A stretch of DNA of 64,000 bases from Takakia lepidozioides (lineage: Eukaryota; Streptophyta; Takakiopsida; Takakiales; Takakiaceae): positions 62,910,756 to 62,974,755 of the forward strand of contig CM060731.1 in assembly GCA_030704615.1 (NCBI GenBank). The letters are read 5' to 3'. The notes beneath the pieces are model-generated. The model had not been told where the DNA came from and did no database searches. It was given only the letters and a program-made list of their open reading frames with translations. A program made the translations under genes and the position numbers. The first letter of the stretch is position 1, and each line of letters starts with the position of its first letter. Below are positions 24,800 through 35,900 of the stretch, piece after piece.

Positions 24800-26735
24800 C
24801 CCCGCTCCCTTTGTTCCCCTCTTTTGCCCCCCTCTCAAGACATTAGAAATAGTCGTGTTTTCTATTGCGTATGACGCACAACTTTGTAAAATTGCAACGG
24901 TGCCAAGTGTCTTCTCTTGAGGCAGCTAGGAGACAAGTTTCTTGGTATACTAAGCCTGTGACAAGTTTCGGCAATAATCTTGTTGCTTACAATACTGAGA
25001 GACTGCTTATGAGTGACCCCTGCTCCACTGTAACTGTCTCTAGCGGTCCTCCTGTGGCTATTTCATTGAATGCATTCTGTGTCTCTGTCTCAGCCTTGCC
25101 CGGTGACGGTATTTTTGCAATTTAGGGTCTTTGTTTCGCCAGACTCTTGATTTTGAGTGTAAATTCGCATTTGCCTGTCTTTGGGAGGTTTGAAAATACT
25201 AAGAGATTTGTTGCTTCTCACATCATGTGGAGAGCGTCTGCATACTGCCAACGTTTTGGTCTTTGGCACACATTTGCAGAAAAGCTTGGTAAGTTGGTCA
25301 ATTTTGTTTTATATCATCCATACAGACTTAACATCTGGAACCTCCCCAGGCAGTGCATAGTTCTATGGCACACATTTGCAGCATTCTCGAAAAGAGAGAC
25401 AGACATATTTGATGGACAATTGTGAAGAGGAGGAAGAGCAAGAAACAGATTAAACTTGTTGTAGTTCACAGACACTTGGACTTGTTTAGAGAGGGAAAGG
25501 TTAACAAATTTGGAGTGATATGCTGGCGGCTCTTTTAGGAGGCATAGGAGTTGGTGAAACAACAACTACTGTAGTTGGTGCCACTTTCCAGGTGATTAGG
25601 TGCTTGAAATCCAGTGTGCATGCTAGGGGTCTATCTACTGTGAAGCTTAGCCTTTTATGTCCATTGACTGGCCAGTTTTGCTTTTTCTGTCTGTTTGCTC
25701 TACTTGTGACTCTCTGTTTATTTCTGTATTATGACTTCTTGACATAGCTATCTCAATTGTGGTGATTGTCACATCGAATTTCTTGCTTTGCTGCACTATC
25801 CGCCTCAGCCTGGTCATAGTAAACAAATGGAAATGGGGTTCATAATTATTTATCGTTGCTTGTAACAAAGGTACTCTCTCACTCTCTCTCCCACTTTGTA
25901 TTTGTGTACCTTGGATCCTTCAGGCCTCCCACAGACACTATAATTTCTTTCCTACTTGTCTTCTCCCGCCCGTTGTATCAAGGAAGAGGCTCTTTAGAGG
26001 ATGCTCAACACTGGCATTTAAATTTTGAAGACCAGAAATGCAGGCGGCTTGCCTTCGTCAGCACTTTCATCTTTGTGCAAGGATTTAGACTGGTTTATTT
26101 AGGGAGTTTTACTGGTCACTGGAAGAATCACATACATTTATCTGTCAGGCATTAGTGTGAGGGTTTGCTACTTTTTCTTTGGCAGGGATATACGTGCTAA
26201 GCTGAATTATTTGTGTCATTTGGTCCTGTGGTGTTGTGGCAGCCATAGCTGGGGAGGATAAGGTGAAAGAGGGGCTTAAAATGTCTATGTAGGCCATTCA
26301 GGCAGAGCTACTTGCTGACAAGCCCAAGCTGATCGATGTGGATCGGCTAATTGTTGAGCCCATTATTACTTTGAATTTGAATTTGCTTTGAGCCAGATGG
26401 CCCTCTTGGTAGTGTGCAATCTACTGACCTTAGTCGAGGTGATGGCTCCAGTCAAACACTTTGTGAACAATTGGTTTCTGTATAAGTAATTAATTTAGAC
26501 ATCTACTGTTGACCCTTTTTCCCCCTCCTCAAAGGCCTGGATTTGGGCTGTCGGCCCGGGGTTTCCTTTATTTATTAAAAAAATACACATGTTATTCCCT
26601 GACACATGTTATTCCCCTGTGATCCCATTTTCCCCTCCGACACGAAGATCCTCTGCGCAGCGAATTTCACTTCAAATCCCCTACAGCTTCATAGGGGATT
26701 TGAAGTATTTCCCCAGCAGGGGACTAACCAAAAGA
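24800..26735. other. Intergenic or old repeat, fragments of unknown coding sequence
   Basis: ORFs of 75-99 codons occur but none is recognised. Around 26260-26390 a coding-looking stretch (AIQAELLADKPKLIDVDRL) has stops on either side. A TTTGGCACACATTTGCAG-like phrase occurs twice (about 25260 and 25367), showing a local partial duplication. Confidence 0.35.
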
Positions 26736-26739
26736 TTCT

Positions 26740-27043
26740 TGTGAAAAAGTCATGAAATCTCTCCCAATTTTCTGATGTGCAAGATGTGGAATATTCCACT
26801 GTAACAGCTTTGAACATTTTAGAGAACCTGATTTTGATCTGTTGGACCCTCCGTGATTTTCTATGCTTTATTAATGCTACTCTGATTAGAAATTTTGCAA
26901 TGACTGCATGTACGCTCAGGGGGTGATTGTGATCTTAAGACTGGCATGGCTGTCATCAATCATGCGCATTTTAATCCCTGGATTTACCCAACAGACATGG
27001 GATCTCATTTTTGCTGCAGTTGAAATCATCCGACGTGGTCACT
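26740..27043 (+). pseudogene. PHO1: Duplicated PHO1 exon 11 with part of the preceding intron
   Basis: 26920-27043 encodes [20 protein letters not shown] and on to [11 protein letters not shown], which differs from exon 11 of the intact gene (17067-17203) at two residues. The similarity continues upstream into intron sequence (GCAAGATGTGGAAT blocks at 16889 and 26779). The copy stops just before the WNFYR codons, at a sharp junction with unrelated GC-rich DNA. It is a genomic-DNA duplication of one exon, not a retrocopy. Confidence 0.9.
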
Positions 27044-28000
27044 ATTCTTGCAAGGCGCACATTAGAAGAGACCTGGAAGGGTCCTGCCTGCGTGGCACCC
27101 CCCACGCCCCCAGACGCACCCACTTCGCCGGCTCCTGCGCGGTTTGCGGTTGCCGTCCCCCACGTCCTCCCCCGCCACCCCGCCCCTCCACCCCCGCCCG
27201 CCAGCCGTCATCGATTCATGTCAAACTACAGCAGATGTCACATCTCGTGATGATCCTAACATGATGACCATAGTGGGAGTGAACACATGCATGGTTACAC
27301 ATGGCTACACATGTTGAAATTTGAAATTTGAAATCTAGTATTATTTTATGGACACGACTGTTCAGGACAATCCTGTGAGGTCTATTTCTAGGATTTAGGA
27401 TGGATGTGTCTAGGTATGGATGGATGAGACTAGGAAGTATTTGTAATGATAGGCGACCTCCAATCGTCACCTTCATTTCATCGGCGTCAAAAACTGTTCT
27501 GACCAGGAAAGCATACGTGCAGGCTCTATCAGCCGGACCTCCTCTGTGATTTGTATATCGACATGCAGTAGCCGAAAGGTGAAATGGCTCGTAGTTACGC
27601 AGGCTTCGGCCGGAGTCTTCTCTCTCTCTATGTTGGCGAGAAATCTGAAGAAATTGTGTCCCATCTCGTTTTGCCGCTTTCGAAACCAAGTGCAAATGCC
27701 TAATGCAGGTGCTTTCAACCATCATGTACTGCAGTGGCGTTTCCAATGGCACGGCACCTCGTGGTGAAACTCAGCCCAAGTCGCCTACATTCCATGGAAT
27801 CGCGTTGCTGATTTCATTACTGGGGAGTCCTCCCATGCAGATGGCCCATGCACTTTCCACATGCATCAAACAAAGAGGCTGTCCGGAGGGATCTCTCTTA
27901 GCTCCTCGCACCAACAGTGCTTTGACTATAACAAGGTACATAGGTCTGCCGATCATGTATTACAAAGACTATTCAGTAATTTCCATGAATGCATGAGTGC
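27044..28000. other. GC-rich junction then unassigned sequence
   Basis: 27060-27215 is strikingly C-rich (many CCCCGCC and CACCCCC words) compared with its AT-rich neighbours. The remainder contains short ORFs on both strands, including a 178-codon minus-strand ORF at 27216-27752 with no recognisable domain. Confidence 0.35.
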
Positions 28001-28019
28001 CTGAGTCCCCTTGGTGTAA

Positions 28020-28700
28020 TAGTAACGGAATGTAGTTTGTTGTTGTAGGCATCATTGATAAAGCTCTGTCTCATTTCGAGCATCTTTGTATGTGGGTTGG
28101 GGGCAGGTCCAACAAATACATCCATTTCGTTTTCAGGCAGTAGATGGGCATTTCACTCCTGCTGGAGCTACAAGGTCCACAACAATCAGCCCGTCTGTTG
28201 GCAGTATACACATGACCACTACAAAGAAAGCAAATCGACAGGTCCAAGAGGTGACATCTCTAGGTTTTTGAAATGTCAATATTATTCACTTGCAGAGGAT
28301 GTCAACCCCATGTGCACCTATGCAGACTGTCTAAGCCACAGGCTGGCCACATCAAACCTCCATGCAAAGAGTTCCACAATTTGTCCAAAAAACAGTTGAA
28401 CATGGATGAGGACTCTTTGGAAGATTTTGAAACTTCAGAGCCTAGCCCCTCAAATTTTCATGGTGATATTGGTGGTACAATGGGCACATAATCTGATCCC
28501 AGCAGGTGTGGTTGATGCCTCCATTGTTGAGGATGATGCATTATCTCCAGCAGCACTTTCTAAAAAGCATGACTGCGCGTGGCCACAACAGAGAATCTCC
28601 TGCAAAGAAACATAAAAACATATTAAACCAGTGGCTGAGAGGCTATCTACAGCAAAGAATACGACAGCTGCTGGCTTGAAGACTCGACATCACAAAAAAT
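28020..28700 (+). pseudogene. Unrecognised decayed coding sequence
   Basis: Coding-like pieces in changing frames follow one another: IIDKALSHFEHLCMWVGG near 28045-28100, AVDGHFTPAGATRSTTISP near 28140, DEDSLEDFETSEPSPSNFHG at 28405-28465, and a basic tail (AERLSTAKNTTAAGLKTRHH) ending in a stop at 28700. Together they suggest the 3' part of a gene with an acidic/serine linker and a Lys/Arg-rich C-terminus, broken by frameshifts. I do not recognise the family. Confidence 0.4.
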
Positions 28701-28929
28701 AGACGAGACCTGTATGTATGAGGTGCTATATGTTTAATTGTAACTTCAGAGTTCCGGCACATGTACATATACGGTTGATTCTGGCATGTACAATGCTTGT
28801 TATTATCTTATATGACATTTCAATCTCACTGACATTCATACATTGTGATTGAAAATGGTTGAAATCTGAAGTCTAAGGCATTATCATGGACTTATGAATA
28901 CAGATACAAGACATCATGGGGTTCAACCT

Positions 28930-29170
28930 TCCCACAGTGAGGCTGTTGGCCAGGGTATGGGCAGTTTGCAACATATGCAGGCTAGTGACTTTGGTAGGAA
29001 AATAGGCTATAGCAATTTCAATAGTTGTAGGTTACTTTGTGTAACACCTTCTGGGGCACTGGCAAGTTGATGGGGCAAGATATGTAGCCTAGCGACTTTG
29101 GCATAAAACTAGGCCCAACAATACGAATTTATGTATGTTACTTTGTTTAACACGTTCTGCAGACCTTTCT
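28930..29170. repeat. Two-unit imperfect tandem repeat
   Basis: Two units share GGCTAGTGACTTTGG or AGCCTAGCGACTTTGGC, then AAAATAGGC or AAACTAGGC, then GTTACTTTGTGTAACAC or GTTACTTTGTTTAACAC. The offset is about 110-115 bp. Confidence 0.7.
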
Positions 29171-29409
29171 TTTGAAGACTCTAGACCAAATCCCCATGAC
29201 AGATGCAACAATGTTCATATATCTGCAGGAAGGAATTGTGCACAAGGGGTTTTCTACCCCAGTTTCGGATGTTTGCTTTAGATATTTGCTAGACTAGAAT
29301 CCTTGTGTCCTTACATCTGCAGGTCAAATAAAAAATTATTCACACTGATGATGTGGAAATTTTTGAAGTTTTGTTGGGAAGAAAGCCAGCTTTTGCACAA
29401 TGGCTCTAG

Positions 29410-29862
29410 GTGCTAGTCTTTTGTCTAATGCCTTTGACCTGCTCACATATGGTCGAAATACCACTTGCCCCTGAGAAATTCTGGGAATACAACAAGTGGC
29501 CAGACCCAGAGGCATGTATGTTGTCTGTCAACATGAACCCAATGCTAAGCCTACTTATAAAAAGAGGATCCTTCATATCAGAGATTACTTGCCATGGATT
29601 GCACCTCCAGTTGGTATGGAACACATCATGGCAGAGAGACAAATGGAGGACAGACAGAAGGAAAATAGCTTTGCATGTGCCCACTCTGAACCAAAACATA
29701 TCTGAGTGGTCACATTGCGAGCAGCAAAAGAAACAGATAACCTCTTCGGACATTTTTATTTTGGTGTGGAATCCTACAAATGGTGTGGCATTTTTGCAGT
29801 CGCCACTCTATCATATAATTCCCCCAGTTTCAGAAGACGAGGCAACCAAAATTGATGTATGA
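29410..29862 (+). other. Unrecognised 150-codon ORF
   Basis: It is the longest ORF in this stretch. Its composition is protein-like (Trp- and Met-containing) but no domain is recognised. A second frame over the same bases (29496-29705) is also open and basic, so at most one of the two is real. Both lie beside gene fragments, so a remnant is more likely than a working gene. Confidence 0.25.
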
Positions 29863-30054
29863 ATCTGATTAGATAAATATCCTGGCATGTAAACTACTTG
29901 AGACATTACAAGCCCATGGCAAGAATTCAGGTCCTTGCAGAATAACGCCACAAGACAGCTCCAAAACCAAGTACCCCTGCTGCAACCAGAACTACCTGCA
30001 TGAACCACCTCTTTATAATCCGGACGGTACAGAAAATTATACGCAAATTAGCTT

Positions 30055-30880
30055 TGACAATGTCCCATGGACCTCTTCCCCCCTTCTCTAGGGCTGCCGG
30101 CTTGCATTTGGCATACATGTCTACCAGGGCAGCGTACAAGATGACATCTGGTATAATTCCAGCTTTGACAAGGTCACCACGGACCTCTTTTCCCTTCTCC
30201 AGGGCTGCCGACTCCCATTTGGCATACTTGTCCAGCAGGTTGGTGTTCAGAATGACATTTGGCACAATTCCAACTTTGCCGATGTCACCATGGACCTCTT
30301 TCCCCTTCTCCAGGACTGCCGCCTCACATTCAGCATACATGTCCATCAAGGCAGTGTTTATAATGACATCTTGCACAATTCCAGCCTTCATGATGCTCCC
30401 ATGGACCTCTTTCCCCCTTCTCCAGGACTGCCAACTCCCATTTTGCATACATGTCCAACAGGGTGGTGTTTAGAATGACATCTGGCACAATTCCAACTTC
30501 GGCGATGTCACCACGGACCTCTTTCCTCTTCTCCAGGGTTGCTGGCTCCCATTTGACACACTTGTCCAGCAGGCCAGTGTTCAGAATGACATCTTCCACA
30601 ATTCCAGCTTCAACGATGTCCCCATAAACCTCTTCCCCCCTTCTCCAGGGCTGCCGGCGTGCATTCGGCATACATGTCTGGCAGGGCACTGTTTAGAATG
30701 TCATATGGTATAATTCCAGCTTTGCCGATGTTACCACAGACCTCATTCCCCTTCTCCAGCGCTGCCGACTCTCATTTGGCATAGTTGTCCAGCAGGGCAG
30801 TGGTCAAAATGACATCTAGTACACAATTCCAGCTTCGATGATGTCACCATGGACCTCTGCGCTCTTCGCCAGGGCTGCAG
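30055..30880 (-). repeat. 111-bp tandem array derived from a PPR motif
   Basis: About seven and a half units of roughly 111 bp (37 codons) run head to tail. Read on the minus strand, each unit encodes a variant of GKEVHGDIVKAGIVPDVILN followed by TALVDMYAKC and AALEK. That is PPR sequence of the PLS type, an RNA-binding helix-turn-helix repeat of organelle proteins. In real PPR proteins the YAKCG and AALEKGK segments are separated by about 60 residues; here they are joined directly, so the unit arose by an internal deletion and was then amplified. One-base length changes in C-runs shift the frame, leaving ORFs at 29927-30448 and 30330-30689. Confidence 0.85.
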
Positions 30881-31149
30881 GCTGGAATCCTAGATAAACC
30901 TGTGCTTGAAATCGGACTCCCTTGGATGAATCCGAACTCACACTCTACCCCTGTTCCTAATTCAGCTATTCCACCGGTGATTCGTTGCTTCCAAGTGAAC
31001 CATGGCTTCGAACCTGAACCAGAAAGAATTTAGCTCATACAAGCTCATCATGATTGTGGGAGACTCAACCTATGTTCACACATAATTGGACAATTTGTTG
31101 CCTTCTTCCCTGTGGTTGAACTGTATTGTTGTCTGTAAGCATAGGGAGT

Positions 31150-31300
31150 GCTGAATAGAGTTGTCTACATGTATGTGTATGCATGAAATCATCCAGATAC
31201 TCATGAAAAGATTCACTTATTACTCTCTGAAAGGTTGCTGGTGCATTACAAAGTCCAAAGGGCGGCGAGGAGGGGTGCGACGCAGGCAGGACCCTTGGGC
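31150..31300 (-). mobile_element. Gypsy reverse transcriptase scrap
   Basis: The minus-strand translation contains FGLCNAPATFQRVISESFHE followed by YLDDFM. This matches the Ty3/Gypsy RT block before and including the YxDD active site. Flanking sequence is not recognisable as RT, so only about 100-150 bp remain. Confidence 0.8.
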
Positions 31301-31659
31301 TCGCATTAAACTCCAGGGCCTTTTCTAATGTGCGCCTTCTTGCAACAGCCCTTGATCCCAAATGCAGCACATGGCACAATCGAACAATCCAGGGCATCCA
31401 ACGATGGCAGGCAATCCCCTCCCCTCCTCCAGTCATACTTGGCACCCGTAATGACGTGCCTTTCTGCAGATCAATTCAGAGCCAAAGTCCAGGCTGTGTC
31501 CCAAAGTTCCTCTGGAAATTGAACTTGTCATGAACTGAGGTGAACTGAGATTTTGGAGTGGTCTGTGAAAACGACCAGGGAGCAGCTGAGCAGCCACAGT
31601 CTGAACCTTGCACATCCTACGTTCACTCGTTGCGCAAAAGCCAATTCCGAGCCTGGATC

Positions 31660-32540
31660 CTATGGCGCATACAACACAGCGACCCCAAAAAAATGACTCT
31701 CTATATCTTATGCATTGTGCGTAATCTCGCGAATGAAGATGAAAAAAGATTGGGAGAGCATCCACGCAAGAGAGTAGGTGCAGGACACGGCGAAGGCAAA
31801 CAAAACAACATGCTCCTGCAAGCCCTTGGGGCTGTAATCGAGGAGCCAGAAGATTGTAGCCAATAAGAAACCAGACACTGTCACTGGCGCCAATCGTGTG
31901 AAAAATGCTCTAGGGTTTTGCAGATGTTTGTAATGCACCGCCAAGTCAAGACACGTACCTATCTCATGCCACCTTGAGTTCGGAAAGATAAGCGTCGCAC
32001 TATCGTTGCAATGCTCGACGTGACAAGGTGTAGCCATCAACCTGCCTAAGTTGGCGATGCTGGCTGCTAAATCGCCAATCTTGTCTCCTGTTGGTATGGA
32101 GAAATATTGATTCAGAAGGATGGTCTTACTGGAACGCGTGTTGCTAAGATGAAACACAGACAAATCGAGATTGCTCATATAGGTAGACATAAAACGGTCT
32201 ACAAGCGGTTCAATGATACCATCAGATCAAGAGGAAACCCTCTAGCATTCCAAGTGAGCAGATACAATGGGATAACCAGGATTGAACTCTATAAAGCACG
32301 CAGTAAGATCCTTACCAGGGTGCCCCATGCATATCATCTGTCCATTTGCAAGAAAGATCAGTACATTGCCAACAAGTCTCAGAATGCGACCGCTGGGTTG
32401 ATGGACAAACATCATCACAACGCTTCCCATCTCTGCAATGTGCTTAAGAATCTTGACGACCGTGCCCGGAGCTTGGCGCATCAGAAGAGAACGAGTCGCG
32501 GGGGTGGGTGGGTAGGCCCGACACCGACAGCTTTCCGGAG
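31660..32540 (-). pseudogene. ABCG: Truncated ABCG half-transporter (WBC-type)
   Basis: ABCG proteins export lipids, hormones or other small hydrophobic molecules. 32242-32481 encodes the end of the nucleotide-binding domain: VVKILKHIAEMGSVVMMFVH, then QPSGRIL with the H-loop histidine, then LANGQMICMGHP. After a stop, 31708-32190 encodes the linker and the start of the membrane domain (NSRWHEI, FFTRLAPVTVSGFLLATIFW, LDYSPKGLQEHVVLFAFAVS, then FIFIREITHNA) up to the first extracellular reach. Walker A, the signature motif and the remaining membrane helices are absent, and the frame breaks on both sides. It is a pseudogene fragment, moderately diverged. Confidence 0.82.
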
Positions 32541-32904
32541 TTGACTGCTGAGACAGTCAGAAGAAGAATGGTGAGGGCCACCTAACTGTGTCACCAACCT
32601 CTGCCCTACGAGTTGGCCCAACCATAACAGCACACGTGCGGGAAAGTCAAAGAGCGATGGGACGCCGTCGCTTACTTTCGGGGGTCGCGGTGCTGTGGGC
32701 CAAGTCGGCGTCACCTTCCCCGTCGATGGAGAGAGGAGAGTGACTGCGTGCAGAGATGCGGGCCCCGCGTTGGAAAATTGGTGGTGGTTGTCGGGGGAAA
32801 GCTGCAGCTGATTGAGCGCGTTGTTGCTCGCGCTTTCAAGAAGGAAATTCTGAGGATTGCGGATCTGTGAATTGGAGGAGCGGAGTGTGTTTTGTTAGAC
32901 TGCA

Positions 32905-35900
32905 ATGTCGGGGTGGAGTGGCTCCCGGAATCTCGGAATGGGTGAGAGTGGCGGTTCGTTTGTCAAGTGTTTCGCGTTGTGGGTGCTGGGGATGTGTATG
33001 ATGGAATGCTGCTATGGGGAATCCTTCAGCTTGGAAATCATGCACAGGTTTTCTGATAAGGCAAGGGACCAACTCGAGGCCCGTCATGGTGAGCGGTTTC
33101 GGCCTTGGCCTGCGAAAGGTAGTGTGGAGTATCACCGAATGCTGAGGAAGCGCGATTATTTTCGCCATGGTGGCCGGATTCTAGCAAGCAAAAATAAACA
33201 GTTAGTGACTTTCTTTGAGGGGAATTTCACCCAGCAGCTGTTTGGAGGGTGAGATTCTCTCTGATACAGATCTCTTCCAAGTTCACCTCTCCGCTCACCA
33301 TTCTCCTGAACATTGAAGTCCTCTGGAAGGGAATTGCGCCCTCTCATTTGCTCATTCTGGAGTTTGAAGCTCCTGCTTTATATGAAGTGGATTTATAATT
33401 TCTTCGTATAAGGCTTGTGATGCTTCTTTTCAATGCGTGAACCTCTTCAAGCTCGAGTTATAATTCTTTGAAGTTGTTGAATCCGATCCCTGGGAAAGTC
33501 GGGTTTTATTCATATGACCTGTTCTAAGTATCGGCTTCATGATTGACAGGTCTGCTGGCTGTACAGGTTGCATTACTCTTACGTGGATATCGGATCTCCA
33601 AGTGCAGCATATCTGGTAGCATTGGACACTGGGAGTGACCTTTTATGGCTGCCCTGTCAGTGCATTTCTTGTGCCCCCACAGACGCTTCAAACTACGCAC
33701 CTTATATTGTAAGGCTCTCTGAAGACCCGGTGAAGTAGTTTCTTTGTGGCTTTCAGAAACCCCTCTTCCATCGGGAATAGAAATCTGACCCAAATTTATG
33801 TCTGATCATAGAAGATTGCCATTCTTTGGGATGCTCCAGCTTGCGGAAAGTAGTGTTTATGTCTCCATATGACTGACCTCTGGTATGTATGCTGTGGGGC
33901 AGAACAAAAGTTTGAGTGTGTATAATCCAACGGCTTCCAGAAGCTATAAACCAGTGAGCTGCAGTAACTCGCTGTGTGACAAGGCCAAGAATTGTTCAAA
34001 ATCAACCAATGAATGCCCCTATGAAATTGATTATCTATCAGCGAACACATCCACTTCAGGGACGCTCGTAGAGGATGTTCTGAATCTCATCCCGGAAGCT
34101 GGCGGGGCAACTATTAGTCCATTGGTTGTGTTTGGGTATGAGGATTCCAAGCACATCACCACCAATTGTTTTCTCGCTTTTGTAGATGTCGACGTGCCTC
34201 AGTTGTGAACTACAGACGATGAGTTCTAGTTTTGAAATTTATGTGTCTCTTAATGGAACCTCACCTATCGAAGGAGAGTTGTCTCGAGGGAGTGAGAATG
34301 CATCTGATAGAGCATTAGGCACTTCATCCCGTGGATTAAGGTCTTTAATAGCGCCTGCCAACATTTTGAGTCAGGAGCTAGCAGGTGGTTCACTTCTTTG
34401 AGGCAGGTATATACTAAAGTGTAGATAGGCGTGTCTTCTTGGGACTTGCTTTTTCCCAACTGGGTGGTCTCTCTGTTCTGTCCTCTATGAATGTTACAGC
34501 GGAACGTTTATTCACTACAGGTGTGGGAAGAATCAAACGGGCTCATTTTTGGATGGTGCTGCACCGGACGGACTTCTAGGACTGGGGATGGGAGACATTT
34601 CCCTGCCGAGCACACTGACAAGGGCAGGAGTAGCGCCAAACTCGTTCTCCATGTGTTTTGACAGTGACGGATCGGGAAGGATTGTGTTTGGAGATAAGGG
34701 TCCCGTCAAGCAGCCAAGTACCCCATTGTCGGGAGACCCTAATGCGTAGTAAGTTCTGATTTTGCAAGCTCCGATCTAATCTGACTGTTACTCTTCTTTG
34801 TTTCCTTGTCGAATTCAAGTTTGACATGGATGGAATCTCAACTGGGCGGAATCTTCACAAGAGTTGCCCATTTGCGTACTGGGCTTAGTCAGCTGCTAGG
34901 TTGAGTCCTAGTCCAGGTTTGGGAGTTGAACCAGCCCCGCTTTGATCCAAACAGATATTCACGACTTCATAAAGATGGAGGCAGCGACAAATGGTTGGAT
35001 TGACCCTCATTTTCACAGGAAAGTCAGTGACTTGAGAGCCATTTATCTGTCTGGCCTGTCCCACAACCTGAAAAAATTAACACGATTCCGAATGCAGAAT
35101 TGATTGGTCTCTTGAGTTAGTGGTTCGAGGTTTTGCATTAAAGTTTCATAGATCTCTTGTTCAACTAAGCAACCCTGAATCCTACTTGTCTGTCTGGCCC
35201 TCGTCACAGCTCCACGGCATACCTTGTGTTCGTTGAGCAAATCATGGTGGGCACTACGGGGATCTCTTTCGGGCAGTCGGTTCTCTTTGACACTGGAACG
35301 TCCTATACATACTTAAATAGCAACATCTACACAACGACAGTTGCTATTGTGAGTTTTCCCCACTGCTGGAGGTTAGCACTTTACTTTAGTGCTCCTTTCC
35401 TGTCAGGTGTTCCTGTTTCATTTGCCCCCCAAGTACTCAACTGAAGCATAGAAGATGGTTGGAAACAATTTTATTTCAGTGCATTTCTGAGATTGCATCT
35501 GAGGGTGTGCTTATAGATTGCGCCCAATTGCGTGGTCTGCATTTCATGCTATTAGTGTAAAGTGACATCCTTGTTTCTGCATTCTGGCAGTACAACTCCC
35601 AGATATCCTTACCATCGCTGAAGGTGGACGGCTTTAACTTATGTTATGAAGCAAGGTATGTTACAATTTGCAATAGCGGAACTTGTTGCATCTCGATCAA
35701 ATGCATGCCTTTTTATGTAATTCCTTCCATCTTTTTTGTTATGATACTGAAGTTACTGCTGTGCATCAAACCGTGAGCAGTCTTTTTCTCTTAAGCACAG
35801 CTTTTTGCACAGTTGCCATTGCTGGACTAATTGTCTCCTGCAAAATTAAACACTCCCTATTATCTTTTGAAGTGTGCACAGGCAGGTGAAGGCGCTTGTC

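Noticed and set aside
27216-27752. 178-codon minus-strand ORF as a gene
   Set aside because: Composition is irregular, there is no domain, and several overlapping frames are open on the other strand.
32836-33168. Minus-strand 110-codon ORF across the protease first exon
   Set aside because: It is antisense to a well-supported coding exon with signal peptide and conserved prosegment; a shadow frame.
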